Shown: positions 35,349-44,459 of the stretch, in pieces
Layout of the letters: each line of letters begins with the position of its first letter
Position numbering within the stretch: position 1 is the first letter of the stretch
Assembly (NCBI GenBank): GCA_030064845.1
Contig: JASJEC010000011.1
Coordinates: 1-64,000, forward strand
Source: Kiloniellales bacterium
GTDB lineage: Bacteria > Pseudomonadota > Alphaproteobacteria > Kiloniellales > JAKSDN01
Length of the DNA: 64,000 nt
Reading direction: 5' to 3'
The notes under the pieces: model-generated
What the model saw: the letters and a program-made list of their open reading frames with translations, nothing else
The model's database searches: none
What the model was told of the DNA's origin: nothing
Program-made: the position numbers and the translations under genes

Positions 35349-37313
35349 ATGCTTGTTTTCCCAAGAGTCATTTGGGTGATCCTGGTTGTTCTTGCTTGTC
35401 AGACGTTCGCTATCGAAGGCGGGGCGCAGGACCAAATGCCAAGCGCCGTCGCCGGTGTGGCGGAATTCTCGCCCTATCCGTTGCGGCCGCCGCGACTGGA
35501 CAGCCCGCGGGCCACCCTGGAAAGCTTCCTCAGGCACGCCACTCAAGCGATCGAGCGCCGACAGGCAGAGGCACCGCTTGCCGCGATCAGGCGTTCGTTT
35601 CGCCGGGCCATGCTCTGCCTCGACCTCAGGAAGTTCCCGCTCGCTACGAGAGAAGGCACGGGCTTCGAGAAGGTCCTTCTGCTAAAGGAGATCCTCGACC
35701 GCATCGCGTTGCCGCCGTTCGAAGAGATCCCCGATCTCGCCGCCGTCGAGCAGACCGGGCTGACGTCCTGGAGGCTACCCGACACCGAGCTCACCCTGGA
35801 TCGGATCGCGGAGGGGCCGCGCGCCGGCGAGTTTGTTTTCAACAGCCGGACGGTCCAAGCGCTGGAGAGGTTTTACGAGCTTTCCAAGCACTTGCCTTAC
35901 AAGCCGGGCACCACTGTCGGAGCCTACGAGGATTTTCTTTACGGACCCGGCCCGCTTCTCTCCACCGCCTGGGTCGACGCCTTGCCCGCCTGGACCCATA
36001 ACGTCGTTGTCCAGCAGACCCTGTGGCAGTGGATCGCCTGGCTCCTGCTCTTGGCCGGCGTCGTCGCGGCCACGCTTCTGGTCTATCGGTTGGGCACGTG
36101 GTGGGACGAGAGGTTTCGCGATGTCAGTGTCTGGCTTCAACTCGGCAGACCGCTGACCGGCGTCTTTGTCATCCTTGCGATGATGATGGCGTCGAAAGTG
36201 ATGGATGATGGGATCAACCTGACCGGCAATGTATGGATTGTGTCCCGGTTCGCCTTGGACGTGGCCCGCTATGCGGCGGGTGCCTGGCTGGCCGTCCTCA
36301 TCATCAAGCGAATCGGCCGCGGTATCATCAATACTCGACAATTGCTCCCGGAACGGCTCAACGCCCAGTTGATCAGAACCGTGGCCAATCTTGTGGCTGT
36401 AGTCGTCGTCATCTACATAGCCGTTATCGGGGCCGAGGTTTTCGGGATTCCCGTCGCGCCGCTGATCGCGGGCCTCGGTATCGGCGGCCTCGCCATTGCC
36501 CTAGCCGTCCGGCCGACCCTCGAGAACATCATCGGCGGCTTCATCCTGTTCGCGGACAAGCCAATACGGGTCGGCGACTTCTGTTCCTTCGGCGAAAAGC
36601 GGGGCACGGTCGAGGCGATCGGCATGCGCTCGACCCGGATCCGCGCGCTGGACCGGACGGTCATTACCGTGCCGAACGCCGAATTCTCCAACATGCAGCT
36701 GATCAACTGGGCTCTGTGCGACCGGATGCTGATCCTGCGGACCATCGGCCTGCGGTATGAGACCAAGCCGGAGCAAACTCGCCATGTTCTGGCGAAGCTG
36801 CGCGAGATGTGCCTGGCGCATCCAAAGATCGACAAAGACTCGCTGCGGATCCGCTTCGTCGGCTACGGCGCGTCCGCGCAGGAGATCCAGATCCGGATTT
36901 ACGCCCTGACACGCGATTGGAACGAGTTCTATGCGATCCAAGAGGATGTCTTCCTGCGCATCGGCGAGATCGTCGAGGAATCGGGAACCGGCTTCGCGCG
37001 CCCGTCGCAGACTCTCTATGTCACCCGCGACCCGGGCATGGACGAGGCGCGCAGCGCCGAGGCGATGCAGGAGGTGCAAGGCTGGCGAACTGCGGGACGG
37101 CTGCCATTTCCGAGGATGGCGCCGGCCCTCCAGGAGCGGCTTGAAGATACGCTCGACTACCCACCGCGCGGTTCACCCGATGCCTTTAATCCCGAGGCGC
37201 TCGAAAAAGAAGCCTCCGAACCGCTCTCATCGGAGGCTGAAGAGGATCTGAAGGAGGAGGAAGGAAAGGAGAAGAAGAAGAACAAGCCCGAAGCCAAACA
37301 AACAGAGGGCTAG
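35349..37313 (+). CDS. Mechanosensitive ion channel, large MscS-family protein
   Basis: 654 residues from ATG 35349, with GGGAGAGATAAAG upstream; an ATG at 35328 is possible. A signal-like segment (1-26) precedes a periplasmic domain of about 215 residues. Four or five TMs follow. The pore-lining helix and MscS beta domain are in IPVAPLIAGLGIGGLAIALA, TLENIIGGFILFADKPIRVGDFC and GTVEAIGMRSTRIR. The C-terminus is an unusual tail of Glu and Lys (EEDLKEEEGKEKKKNK). It releases solutes on osmotic downshock. Larger than E. coli MscS, closer to the MscM/YbdG size class. Monocistronic. Confidence 0.92.
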   Translation: MLVFPRVIWVILVVLACQTFAIEGGAQDQMPSAVAGVAEFSPYPLRPPRLDSPRATLESFLRHATQAIERRQAEAPLAAIRRSFRRAMLCLDLRKFPLATREGTGFEKVLLLKEILDRIALPPFEEIPDLAAVEQTGLTSWRLPDTELTLDRIAEGPRAGEFVFNSRTVQALERFYELSKHLPYKPGTTVGAYEDFLYGPGPLLSTAWVDALPAWTHNVVVQQTLWQWIAWLLLLAGVVAATLLVYRLGTWWDERFRDVSVWLQLGRPLTGVFVILAMMMASKVMDDGINLTGNVWIVSRFALDVARYAAGAWLAVLIIKRIGRGIINTRQLLPERLNAQLIRTVANLVAVVVVIYIAVIGAEVFGIPVAPLIAGLGIGGLAIALAVRPTLENIIGGFILFADKPIRVGDFCSFGEKRGTVEAIGMRSTRIRALDRTVITVPNAEFSNMQLINWALCDRMLILRTIGLRYETKPEQTRHVLAKLREMCLAHPKIDKDSLRIRFVGYGASAQEIQIRIYALTRDWNEFYAIQEDVFLRIGEIVEESGTGFARPSQTLYVTRDPGMDEARSAEAMQEVQGWRTAGRLPFPRMAPALQERLEDTLDYPPRGSPDAFNPEALEKEASEPLSSEAEEDLKEEEGKEKKKNKPEAKQTEG

Positions 37314-37705
37314 CGAGGGCAAAAGACAACCGGCACACGCTGTGAAGTCGGGTTGGCGGTTGTAGCGCTCGCTATGTTCGTGCGCGGCACGACGTGGATA
37401 GCCGCCTTTAAACCCGACTTTGCCTTGGCGGACCGGACCAACGAAGACACCACTGTCACCGAGATCACCGCCACGACGGACGATCGCGGGCGCGAGGCGG
37501 CCCTGCAGTCTGCTTTCTTCGGACTGGACGGCGAGCTTTGACGGATGTCGGATCGAACGACGCCTTCCGGGAGTGCCGATCGATCGCCAGACCGGCAATC
37601 CCAGTTGTTTGTTGGGTTCTTGAGGAGTGCTACCATATCGGCTGGGATGGCGGTATTGCGTGCCGGGGCCAATGCTTCGCATCAGAAAGAGCAAGGAGAC
37701 CCTGT
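37314..37705. other. 392-bp gap without a confident gene
   Basis: Short open frames exist on both strands: plus 37353-37541, ending FFGLDGEL, and minus 37310-37672. Neither has a good ribosome site nor a recognised family. The plus frame has a signal-like start and could be the decayed front of a secreted protein. The last 20 bases carry the ribosome site (AAGGAG) of the DUF3124 gene. Confidence 0.4.
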
Positions 37706-38284
37706 ATGAGCAATTCCGAGACGGATGGATCCCGCGGCGCGTCCAGGCTTGGGGGGCTGTCGCTTTTGTGGCCGTTGACGACTTTCGGCGCCATCCTCGT
37801 CACGGCATACCTCGCCGCGCAAGTGGATGAGGCCCTCAGGGAAGAAGGGAAGGCTGGTCCCCTTGAGACCGTCTGGAGCGGCCAGGTCGTCCCGGCCGAG
37901 GTCGTTGAGCTCGGTAGAACCACCTATGTGCCAGCTTATTCCTTCATCACTGCGCGCGGTGGCGAGCGAGTGCTGCTCCAGACCACGCTCGGTGTGCACA
38001 ATATCGATTCGGTGAACACCATGACCGTGGAGAGAGTCGTTTACGGCAGCACCGATGGGTCGGAGGTCCGAACACTGGTCGATACGCCGGTTACGTTGGA
38101 GCCACGGCAGACGGTCACTTTCGCGATAGCTGAGCAGGATCAGAGCGGCGGTGTCGGCGCCTACTTCATCGTGGAGTGGTCGGCCGATGGCCCCTTGCAC
38201 CACCCGATTATTGAGACGGTGATGACGGGGCCCGAAGGGATGGCGTTCGTCAGTCGCGGCGTCGCTGTCGGTGAAGCTCGCTGA
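37706..38284 (+). CDS. DUF3124 domain-containing membrane-anchored protein
   Basis: 192 residues from ATG 37706, with AAGGAG 9 bases upstream. One membrane segment (about 18-38) leaves the rest outside the cytoplasm. The body has RTTYVPAYSFITARGGERVLL, TLGVHNIDSVNTMTVERVVY, TPVTLEPRQTVTFAIAEQDQ and GAYFIVEWSADGPLHHPIIE. Its end is MAFVSRGV. This order of strands is that of DUF3124, an uncharacterised immunoglobulin-like periplasmic family. It follows the channel gene by 392 bases and precedes an IS remnant. Confidence 0.82.
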   Translation: MSNSETDGSRGASRLGGLSLLWPLTTFGAILVTAYLAAQVDEALREEGKAGPLETVWSGQVVPAEVVELGRTTYVPAYSFITARGGERVLLQTTLGVHNIDSVNTMTVERVVYGSTDGSEVRTLVDTPVTLEPRQTVTFAIAEQDQSGGVGAYFIVEWSADGPLHHPIIETVMTGPEGMAFVSRGVAVGEAR

Positions 38285-38389
38285 TAAGGCGATTCGGCAT
38301 AATCGGCCACTTCATGCTGTACCGGAGCAACAACTCCTTCCTGATCATCATGGTGTTGCTCGCGCTCGGCTAACCGCTCGGGCAGGTCG

Positions 38390-38887
38390 AAGCTCTCGAA
38401 GTTTCGCAATCTTGGGAAAGAGAATGCCCGGCTGAAGAAGATCGTAGCTGAATTGGAGCTGGACTAGGGCCTGTTGAAATTCAGGGCGCGCTCCTGGTCC
38501 GAGTGAAATCGGCCCGCTGTTGGGCGCGAGGAGGAAGGACATGCCGAGCATATTCGACGACAAGCAACGCGGCAGCGGGCCGATTTCGCCGGATCCCTTC
38601 GGGACGGGGCGCATTTGCGCCGGGGCGGCGTCGCGGAAGGCCTTGTGGGGCCCTACCCCACGGCGCCTCCCGCTCCTGGCCCCGGCGCAAATGCGCTCCC
38701 GCCAGGAGCGCGCCGTGAATGTCAACAGGCCCTAGCTGATTCTGAAGGAAAGCCTGAATCACCTATAACCCAGGGCCTGTAGACGTCGCAGCTTCGTCAG
38801 GCCGTCATCCACATACGCCAGAAGCTCGGGACATCAGAGCGGTGGACATGCAAGATGATCGGCCTCGCACGCCGGCTAGACAAGTAG
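38390..38887 (+). pseudogene. IS3-family transposase remnant (orfA and orfB fragments), split by a MITE
   Basis: Frame 38390-38464 encodes KFRNLGKENARLKKIVAELELD in part, the leucine-zipper end of an IS3 OrfA. After the 272-bp insert, 38736-38768 encodes LILKESLNHL and stop, the normal end of OrfA. From 38792 to 38887 LRQAVIHIRQKLGTSERWTC and MIGLARR match the start of an IS3 OrfB. All three pieces have intact reading for short lengths only, and neither the catalytic DDE region nor IS ends were found. The element is therefore dead and old. Confidence 0.72.
38464..38735. mobile_element. 272-bp MITE-like element inserted in the IS3 remnant
   Basis: Terminal inverted repeats of 34 bp (38464-38497 and 38702-38735) agree at 32 of 34 positions. 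They start CTAGGGCCTGTTGA and end inside GGCGCGCTCCTGG. Further nested inverted repeats fill the interior: GAAATCGGCCCGCTG (38505-38519) with CAGCGGGCCGATTTC (38573-38587), and GGCGCATTTGCGCCGGGG (about 38608-38625) with CCCCGGCGCAAATGCGC (about 38680-38696). No transposase is encoded. The split of the OrfA frame at exactly these ends shows it was inserted. CTAG at both borders may be the target site. Confidence 0.8.
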
Positions 38888-38952
38888 CCGGGCTAAGGGC
38901 AACTTCTGCTCAAGTCTCTGGCTACGGTTGATCCATCTGTCGCTATCGCCTG

Positions 38953-40728
38953 ATGAGCATTCGTCAAGACAAAGAGCGGTCAATTTGGCGCGTCGCCCGT
39001 CGCGTCGCGCCTGGCCTCGACACCCTGACCCGCTACGATCGTTCCTGGCTTCGCAGCGACCTCACGGCAGGGCTGTCGGTTGCAGGTGTTGCCCTTCCCG
39101 TGGGGGTCGCCTACTCGGAACTCGTCGATGTGCCGGCTATTGTCGGCGTGTACTCAGCGGTCTTCCCGCTCCTGGCTTACGCGCTTTTCGGTTCCTCGCG
39201 TCAGTTGATCACCGGACCCGAGTCTGCCACCTGCATCATGGTGGCGGCGGCCCTGGGACCGCTGGCAGGCGGCGACCCAGAGCGATACATCGCGCTCATG
39301 GCTCTGCTCACCCTCTTCACGGGCGTTTTATTGGTGCTCGCGGGCATCGCGCGGTTGGGGTTCATCGCCAACTTTCTGTCCAAACCGATTCTCGTCGGCT
39401 TCCTGAACGGTATCGCCCTCTACACTGTGGCTGGCCAGCTCTCGAAGTTGTTGGGCTACAAGAGCGAGGTGGGCGGCTTCTTCCCGAGATTACTGGAGTT
39501 CACTCAGACGGTAGGCGAGAGCCATGTGCCAACGCTCGTGCTGGGGGTTGTCGCGTTGGCAGTCTTGCTCCTTCTTCGTCGCACGCTCCCCTTATTGCCC
39601 GGCGCCTTAATCGTGGTCGTCGCCGGTATCGTCGCCGTCATGGCGCTGAGCCTCGAAGAGAGGGGCGTAGCGGTCATCGGGGAACTCTCTGCGGGGCTAC
39701 CGGCGTTCCGGTTTCCAGCCATGAGTCACGGAGAATTCGGGATGCTGCTCGTCGATGCCGCGAGTATCGCGCTCATCGCGTTCGCCAGCGGCTTAATCAA
39801 GGCCGAGAGCTTCGCGCGGCGGAACGGCTACGAGATCAGACCCAACCAGGAACTCTATGCCATCGGAGCCTGTAATCTGGCCGCCGGGCTTGTCCAAGGC
39901 TTCCCGGTAGCGGGAACAGGCTCCCGAACCGCCGTCAACGACGCCATGGGTGGCAGGACCCAGTTGGTCGGCGTGGTTGCCGCCGTCGCGATGCTTGCGA
40001 TCGTGGTTCTCCTTGCTGCACCTCTGACCTTCGTGCCCGAAACCGTGCTCGCCGCTGTGATCATAGTGGCGTGCATCGGTCTCTTCGACTTTGCCACCGT
40101 TCGCGATCTCTACAAGACCAGCAACCGGGAACTTGCCATCTCGATAACAACGACCTTGGGTGTCCTGATTCTCGGCGTAATCCCGGGAGTAATGCTGGCC
40201 ATCGGGCTGTCACTGCTCTGGCTGATCGCTGTCGATTCCGACCCGCATGATGCGGTTTTGGGACGCGTGCCGGGAATGAGAGGCTTTCACGAGGTCGACC
40301 TCTACCCTGAGGCTGAGACCACACCGGGGCTCCTCCTATACCGCTTTGACGCCAATCTCGTTTTCTACAATGCGGATATCTTCCGAAACCGTATCCGTGC
40401 GCTCATCGCTGCCTCAGAGACGCCAGTCGAGTGGGTAGTGGTCGACGAAAGCAGCATCAACGTCATGGACGCAACATCCGTTGAGAAGTTTGATGAATTC
40501 CGTGAGGAACTCGCTGGGCAGGGCATCTTCCTGGCAATCACCTACCCCAAGCCCAACCTGGGCAGGTTTTTCAAACAGGCTTGGAACCAAGAGCGAGAAC
40601 AGGCCGAGCGAGAGTATACGTTCCCGACTCTCAATAGCGCCGTAAAGGCCTATCATAAGCGTGCCGAGAAGAGAGCAGCTCCACGTTCAGACGATACCGA
40701 AGAGCCGGGAAGTGGAACAGTGGAATGA
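38953..40728 (+). CDS. SulP-family anion permease with STAS domain
   Basis: 591 residues. The N-terminal transmembrane unit (about 30-420, 10-14 segments) has LTAGLSVAGVALPVGVAYSE, LFGSSRQLITGPESATCIM and FPVAGTGSRTAVNDAMGGRTQ, the SulP/SLC26 signature regions. The C-terminal STAS domain (about 455-560) has WVVVDESSINVMDATSVEKFDEF. The family carries sulfate, bicarbonate or other anions across the inner membrane. The stop overlaps the next gene's start (ATGA), so the two are coupled. Base composition is less GC-rich than neighbours and codons more varied, perhaps a sign of acquisition next to the IS scar. Confidence 0.93.
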   Translation: MSIRQDKERSIWRVARRVAPGLDTLTRYDRSWLRSDLTAGLSVAGVALPVGVAYSELVDVPAIVGVYSAVFPLLAYALFGSSRQLITGPESATCIMVAAALGPLAGGDPERYIALMALLTLFTGVLLVLAGIARLGFIANFLSKPILVGFLNGIALYTVAGQLSKLLGYKSEVGGFFPRLLEFTQTVGESHVPTLVLGVVALAVLLLLRRTLPLLPGALIVVVAGIVAVMALSLEERGVAVIGELSAGLPAFRFPAMSHGEFGMLLVDAASIALIAFASGLIKAESFARRNGYEIRPNQELYAIGACNLAAGLVQGFPVAGTGSRTAVNDAMGGRTQLVGVVAAVAMLAIVVLLAAPLTFVPETVLAAVIIVACIGLFDFATVRDLYKTSNRELAISITTTLGVLILGVIPGVMLAIGLSLLWLIAVDSDPHDAVLGRVPGMRGFHEVDLYPEAETTPGLLLYRFDANLVFYNADIFRNRIRALIAASETPVEWVVVDESSINVMDATSVEKFDEFREELAGQGIFLAITYPKPNLGRFFKQAWNQEREQAEREYTFPTLNSAVKAYHKRAEKRAAPRSDDTEEPGSGTVE

Positions 40729-41303
40729 GTGCCGCGAACATCAGCCGTTACCCGGTGCGGGACATCGAGGATCTGCCCGAGGACATCAAGGAAAAGGTCC
40801 TGGCGGTCCAGGAGAAGGCGGGCTTCGTGCCCAACGTCTTCCTCGTCCTGGCCCATCGCCCCGACGAGCTTCGCGCTTTCTTCGCCTATCACGACACGCT
40901 GATGGAAAAGGAAAGCGGCCTCACCAAGGCCGATAGGGAGATGATCGTCGTCGCCACCTCCAACGACAACAGCTGCCAGTATTGCGTGGTGGCCCACGGT
41001 GCCATCCTGCGCATCCGGGCAAAGAACTCCCTGATCGCCGACCAGGTGGCGGTGAACTACCGCAAGGCGGACATCACGCCGAGACAGATGGCCATGCTTG
41101 ATTTCGCCATGAAGGTATCGAACGACAGCAAATCGATCTGCGACGAGGATTTCGAAACCCTGCGCACTCACGGTTTCAGCGACGACGACATCTGGGACAT
41201 CGCCGGCATTACCGCCTTCTTCGGCCTCAGCAACCGCATGGCGAACTTCACCTCAATGCGGCCCAACGACGAATTCTATGCCATGGGGCGCGGGCTGGAC
41301 TGA
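40725..41303 (+). CDS. AhpD-like peroxidase-related protein (carboxymuconolactone decarboxylase family)
   Basis: 192 residues. The redox motif SCQYCVVAHG holds Cys84 and Cys87 with His91, the AhpD-type CxxC and proton-relay arrangement. The helical segments EKVLAVQEKAGFVPNVF and LTKADREMIVVATS are typical of the peroxidase-related subgroup. It likely reduces peroxides or a partner thiol protein. It begins at ATGA on the SulP stop, an unusual partner, so possible links include sulfur oxyanion stress. DUF411 follows 135 bases later. Confidence 0.88.
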   Translation: MSAANISRYPVRDIEDLPEDIKEKVLAVQEKAGFVPNVFLVLAHRPDELRAFFAYHDTLMEKESGLTKADREMIVVATSNDNSCQYCVVAHGAILRIRAKNSLIADQVAVNYRKADITPRQMAMLDFAMKVSNDSKSICDEDFETLRTHGFSDDDIWDIAGITAFFGLSNRMANFTSMRPNDEFYAMGRGLD

Positions 41304-41438
41304 ACCAAACGCCCGGGATCTATTCGCCGGGCGCCTGATCCGCCTTGAGAAGCGCGAAGGAAAGTGGCGTTTCAGGCCAAGGCCGATATCATGGGCGATC
41401 GCCTGACCGGGGCGCTGGACTGTGTGGTGAAGAGGACG

Positions 41439-41882
41439 ATGAAGAAACTGCCGTTCGTGTTGGCCGTGCTTCTCTCGCTGGGGATGCCCGCCTTTGCGCT
41501 TGCCGATGACCTTCCGAAGATGACGGTTTGGAAGACCCCCTGGTGCGGATGCTGCGGCCATTGGGTACAGCACATGAGGGCCGCCGGATTCGAGGTCGAG
41601 GTCCAGGACACGGAAGACCTCGCCATGGTGAAGCGCATGGCATCGGTTCCGGAAGAGCTTCAGTCCTGCCACACGGCGCGGGTGGGGAGCTACACCATCG
41701 AAGGCCACGTCCCCGCGGCGGACGTCATTCGCCTGCTCACGGAGCGGCCCGACGCGACGGGGCTCTTCGTGCCGGGCATGCCTTCCGGCTCTCCGGGCAT
41801 GGAGAACGGGCAGCACGATCCTTACGACGTTCTCATGCTGAGGAACGACGGCGAAGCCGAGGTCTTCAGCTCGTACAGGTAG
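41439..41882 (+). CDS. DUF411 periplasmic metal-binding protein
   Basis: 147 residues from ATG 41439, giving a signal peptide ending near FALA-DD. The mature part begins MTVWKTPWCGCCGHWVQHMRAAGF, with the C-G-C-C cluster at Cys36, Cys38 and Cys39. It continues with a second Cys in ELQSCHTARVGSYTIEGHVPA, and FVPGMPSGSPGME near the end. This is DUF411, whose members often lie beside copper resistance genes and are thought to bind copper. No copper ATPase or oxidase is adjacent here. It is convergent with the FAD oxidoreductase gene. Confidence 0.9.
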   Translation: MKKLPFVLAVLLSLGMPAFALADDLPKMTVWKTPWCGCCGHWVQHMRAAGFEVEVQDTEDLAMVKRMASVPEELQSCHTARVGSYTIEGHVPAADVIRLLTERPDATGLFVPGMPSGSPGMENGQHDPYDVLMLRNDGEAEVFSSYR

Positions 41883-41897
41883 GGATTTGCTCTCGAG

Positions 41898-43043
41898 TCA
41901 AACGGTCAAGGGGTCCGGCAACAGGTCGCCCTCCGCGAAGCGGCGCGGCTGGAGCATCTTCAGCGCCGGGTCCTGGGAGCCGCCGTCGATCACCAGATCA
42001 CCCATGATGCGGCCGACCGCGGGCGAGGTCATGAAGCCCTTGTAAGCGGAAACGGCAATGAACAGCCCGTCGATCTCGGTCTCGCCGAGCACGGCCTGCA
42101 TATCCGGGGTCTTGCTGTAGACCCCGGCCCAGCTGCGCAGCACATGGAGATCCGCCAGGCCGGGCAGGAGCGCGAGCGCCGCCTCGGCGTGGGCGCCCAC
42201 GGCCTCGGGCGTCGAGGCGATGTCGCTGCCCTCGGGCCGGGGCAGGGTGCGGGTGATCACGAAGTTGCCGCGCGCGACCTGGCGCAGGGTCATGTCGCTG
42301 CCAAGGCTGACGACGACCGTGCCGAAGGTCGGCGCGCAGGCCTCGGTCACCACGACCTCCTTGGGCACGCCGGTGACCGGCAGCTCGACTCCCATGGGCG
42401 CCAGTAGCTCGGGCACGGCCCAGTCGGTGCAGACCAGCACCTTGGCGGCTTCGATCGCGCCCGTCTCGGTCTCGGCCCGGAAAGACGGGCCTGTGCTTTC
42501 CAGCCGCAGGACCCGAGTGTGGAACCGCACCTCGACGCCGAGGCGACGGCCGGCGGTCAGCAGCGCATCGAGCCAGAGAAAGGGAGAAGCCGAGCCGTCC
42601 TTGGGACAGAACGCGCCCCCGGCCAGGCCGTCGATGTCCAGACCCGGCACCAGGCGCCGGCAGTCCTCGGGCGTGATCAGCTCGCTGGGAACGCCGAAGC
42701 TGTGCTGCAGCGCCATGTGGTCCTCGAAGCGCCGCAGCCCTGCGCTGTCGTGCGACAGGATCAGGTAGCCTTCCTGGCGCATGTCGATGCCGCGGGGATA
42801 GTCCAGGCGCCCGGCCGCCTCCTCGAAGAAGGCGATGCTCTCGCGGCAGAGCCGGATGTTGCACTCCAAGCCCCACTGCATGCGGAAGCCGGCGCCGTTG
42901 CGTCCCGTGCCGCCGCCGGCGAAGTCGAGCGCATCGACCACCAGGATCCGCGCGCCGCTCTGCCGCTCGGCCATGGACCAGGCGGCCGAGAGGCCGTAGG
43001 CGCCGGCGCCTATGATCAGAACGTCGACGGTCTCGGTCGTCAT
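41898..43043 (-). CDS. FAD-dependent amino-acid/amine dehydrogenase, beta-type subunit (DadA/SoxB/HcnC class)
   Basis: 381 residues. The dinucleotide fold is at the start, VDVLIIGAGAYGLSAAWSMA (about 6-25), and the FAD-contacting GGGTGRNGAGFRMQWG follows. The C-terminal LFIAVSAYKGFMTSPAVGRIMGDL closes the FAD site. It matches the catalytic subunit of heteromeric sarcosine, proline, hydroxyproline and opine oxidases and of glycine-oxidising HcnC. Its ATG overlaps the stop of the next FAD subunit (ATGA). With that and the 2Fe-2S subunit it should form a membrane-linked dehydrogenase. Substrate open: a secondary amine or D-amino acid is likely. Confidence 0.85.
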   Translation of the reverse strand: MTTETVDVLIIGAGAYGLSAAWSMAERQSGARILVVDALDFAGGGTGRNGAGFRMQWGLECNIRLCRESIAFFEEAAGRLDYPRGIDMRQEGYLILSHDSAGLRRFEDHMALQHSFGVPSELITPEDCRRLVPGLDIDGLAGGAFCPKDGSASPFLWLDALLTAGRRLGVEVRFHTRVLRLESTGPSFRAETETGAIEAAKVLVCTDWAVPELLAPMGVELPVTGVPKEVVVTEACAPTFGTVVVSLGSDMTLRQVARGNFVITRTLPRPEGSDIASTPEAVGAHAEAALALLPGLADLHVLRSWAGVYSKTPDMQAVLGETEIDGLFIAVSAYKGFMTSPAVGRIMGDLVIDGGSQDPALKMLQPRRFAEGDLLPDPLTV

Positions 43044-44443
43044 GGCCGCCCGCCGGCCTTGGGCGCCAGAGCGCCCAGGGGAACGGGTCTGGCCAGGGGG
43101 CGTGCCCGCATCGCCTCGATGTCGGCCGCGCCGCCGGCGCTTTGCGCGAGGCCCGCCACGGCGTGCAGACAGCCGCGCCCGCCGCACCAGCCCATGCCGG
43201 CGCGGGTGTTCCGCTTGATCCCGTCCAGCGTCCGGTGGCCGGCCTCCAGGGCCTCGCGGAGCCGGGCCCTGGTCACGCCCTCGCAGCGGCAGACCGTGGT
43301 CTCCTCCCCGGCCCAGTCCCAGACCGCCGGCGGCAGATCGAACAGCGGCGCGAGGGCCCGCTGGAAACGCAGATGCTGCGCGCGCCGGCGGCGGGCTTCG
43401 CGGCAAGGCGCGGCCGGTTTGCCCAGAGCCGCTGCCGCGGCTACGGAGCCGACGATCTCGCCCTCCGCGGCCGCGACGTAGGCTCCGCGCAGGCCGGCGC
43501 AATCGCCGGCCAGGTAGACACCGGCGGCCTCGGTCCTGCCGTCTTCGTCGCCCCTTGCCGGCCAGCCGCCGCGCGGCCCCAGGAAGCGGCTCGTGACCCC
43601 GGCCATTCGGGCGAGCTCGCTGTTGGCGGTGAAGCCGAAGCTGAGCACCAGGAGGTCCAGGTCGAACTGACGGGTCCGCCCTTTGTCCGGACGGCCCTGG
43701 CCGTCGTGCCGCGCCAGAGTGACGTTTTCCACCTGCTCGCCCCCCTCGGCCCTGAACGGCATCCAGCCCTGCAGCAGCGCCGTGCCGACGCGGCGCAAGC
43801 GCCGATACGCCCGGATCCCCTCGGCGAGCAGGCCGCGTCCCGCCCAGCAGCCGAGCGGGTCGCCGGCCACGCGCGAGAGGGGATGAAACAGAGCAACGGC
43901 ACGAACCTCGGCGCCGGCGGCGGCCAGCTGGTCGGCGGCCACCAGGGGCAGGGGGCCGGTGCCGGCGACGACGGCCCGGTCGCCCGGACGCACCAGGTTG
44001 CTCTTCATCATGGCCTGGGCGCCGCCGGCCAGGAGCACCCCCGGCAGGGTCCAGCCGGGAAAGGGGATGGCCTGCTCGCAGAGTCCCGTCGCCAGGATGA
44101 CCGCGTCGGGATGCAGGATCTCCGTTGCTTTGCCGTCAGAGACGTGAAGTTCCGGCCCCGGGAAGAGGCTGTGCGCGGTCGTCTCGGCCCGGTACTCGAT
44201 CCGCCCCAGGATCTCACTGAAATCCTGTAAGAACTGCTGCTTGCGCACCTCTTCTCGAGCGTTGCTTGAGGTTTCTTGGCCGAGCGCCGACGGCGCCTGG
44301 CGATAGATCTGGCCGCCGGGCCGCGGCGCTTCGTCGACCAGGGTCACCCGGCAGCCGGCCAGAAGGGCCGCGCGCGCCGCCGCCATGCCTGCCGGTCCCG
44401 CGCCGACGACGACGATCCAGGCATGGGCCCGCTCCCGGGTCAT
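43040..44443 (-). CDS. FAD/NAD-linked oxidoreductase with BFD-type 2Fe-2S site, alpha-type subunit (HcnB/OoxA class)
   Basis: 467 residues. Two Rossmann motifs are visible, VVGAGPAGMAAARAALLAG (about 12-30) and the later AVVAGTGPLPLVAADQLA, with RPGGQIYR for FAD. The C-terminus has Cys385, Cys387, Cys420 and Cys425 in TVCRCEGVTRARL and GMGWCGGRGC, a bacterioferritin-associated-ferredoxin-like 2Fe-2S site. This is the architecture of alpha subunits in opine, proline and hydroxyproline dehydrogenases. It lies 16 bases after the small ferredoxin gene and overlaps the catalytic subunit gene. It passes electrons between the two subunits. Confidence 0.87.
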   Translation of the reverse strand: MTRERAHAWIVVVGAGPAGMAAARAALLAGCRVTLVDEAPRPGGQIYRQAPSALGQETSSNAREEVRKQQFLQDFSEILGRIEYRAETTAHSLFPGPELHVSDGKATEILHPDAVILATGLCEQAIPFPGWTLPGVLLAGGAQAMMKSNLVRPGDRAVVAGTGPLPLVAADQLAAAGAEVRAVALFHPLSRVAGDPLGCWAGRGLLAEGIRAYRRLRRVGTALLQGWMPFRAEGGEQVENVTLARHDGQGRPDKGRTRQFDLDLLVLSFGFTANSELARMAGVTSRFLGPRGGWPARGDEDGRTEAAGVYLAGDCAGLRGAYVAAAEGEIVGSVAAAAALGKPAAPCREARRRRAQHLRFQRALAPLFDLPPAVWDWAGEETTVCRCEGVTRARLREALEAGHRTLDGIKRNTRAGMGWCGGRGCLHAVAGLAQSAGGAADIEAMRARPLARPVPLGALAPKAGGRP

Positions 44444-44459
44444 GGTGCCGGCCGGCGCA

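Noticed and set aside
37227-37694. Minus-strand gene overlapping the end of the channel gene
   Set aside because: It has low-complexity Leu/Phe ending (antisense of the Glu/Lys tail), no ribosome site and no recognised family.
38481-38762. Short open frames inside the MITE-like element
   Set aside because: They result from the GC-rich inverted repeats, exist on both strands and have no family features or ribosome sites.
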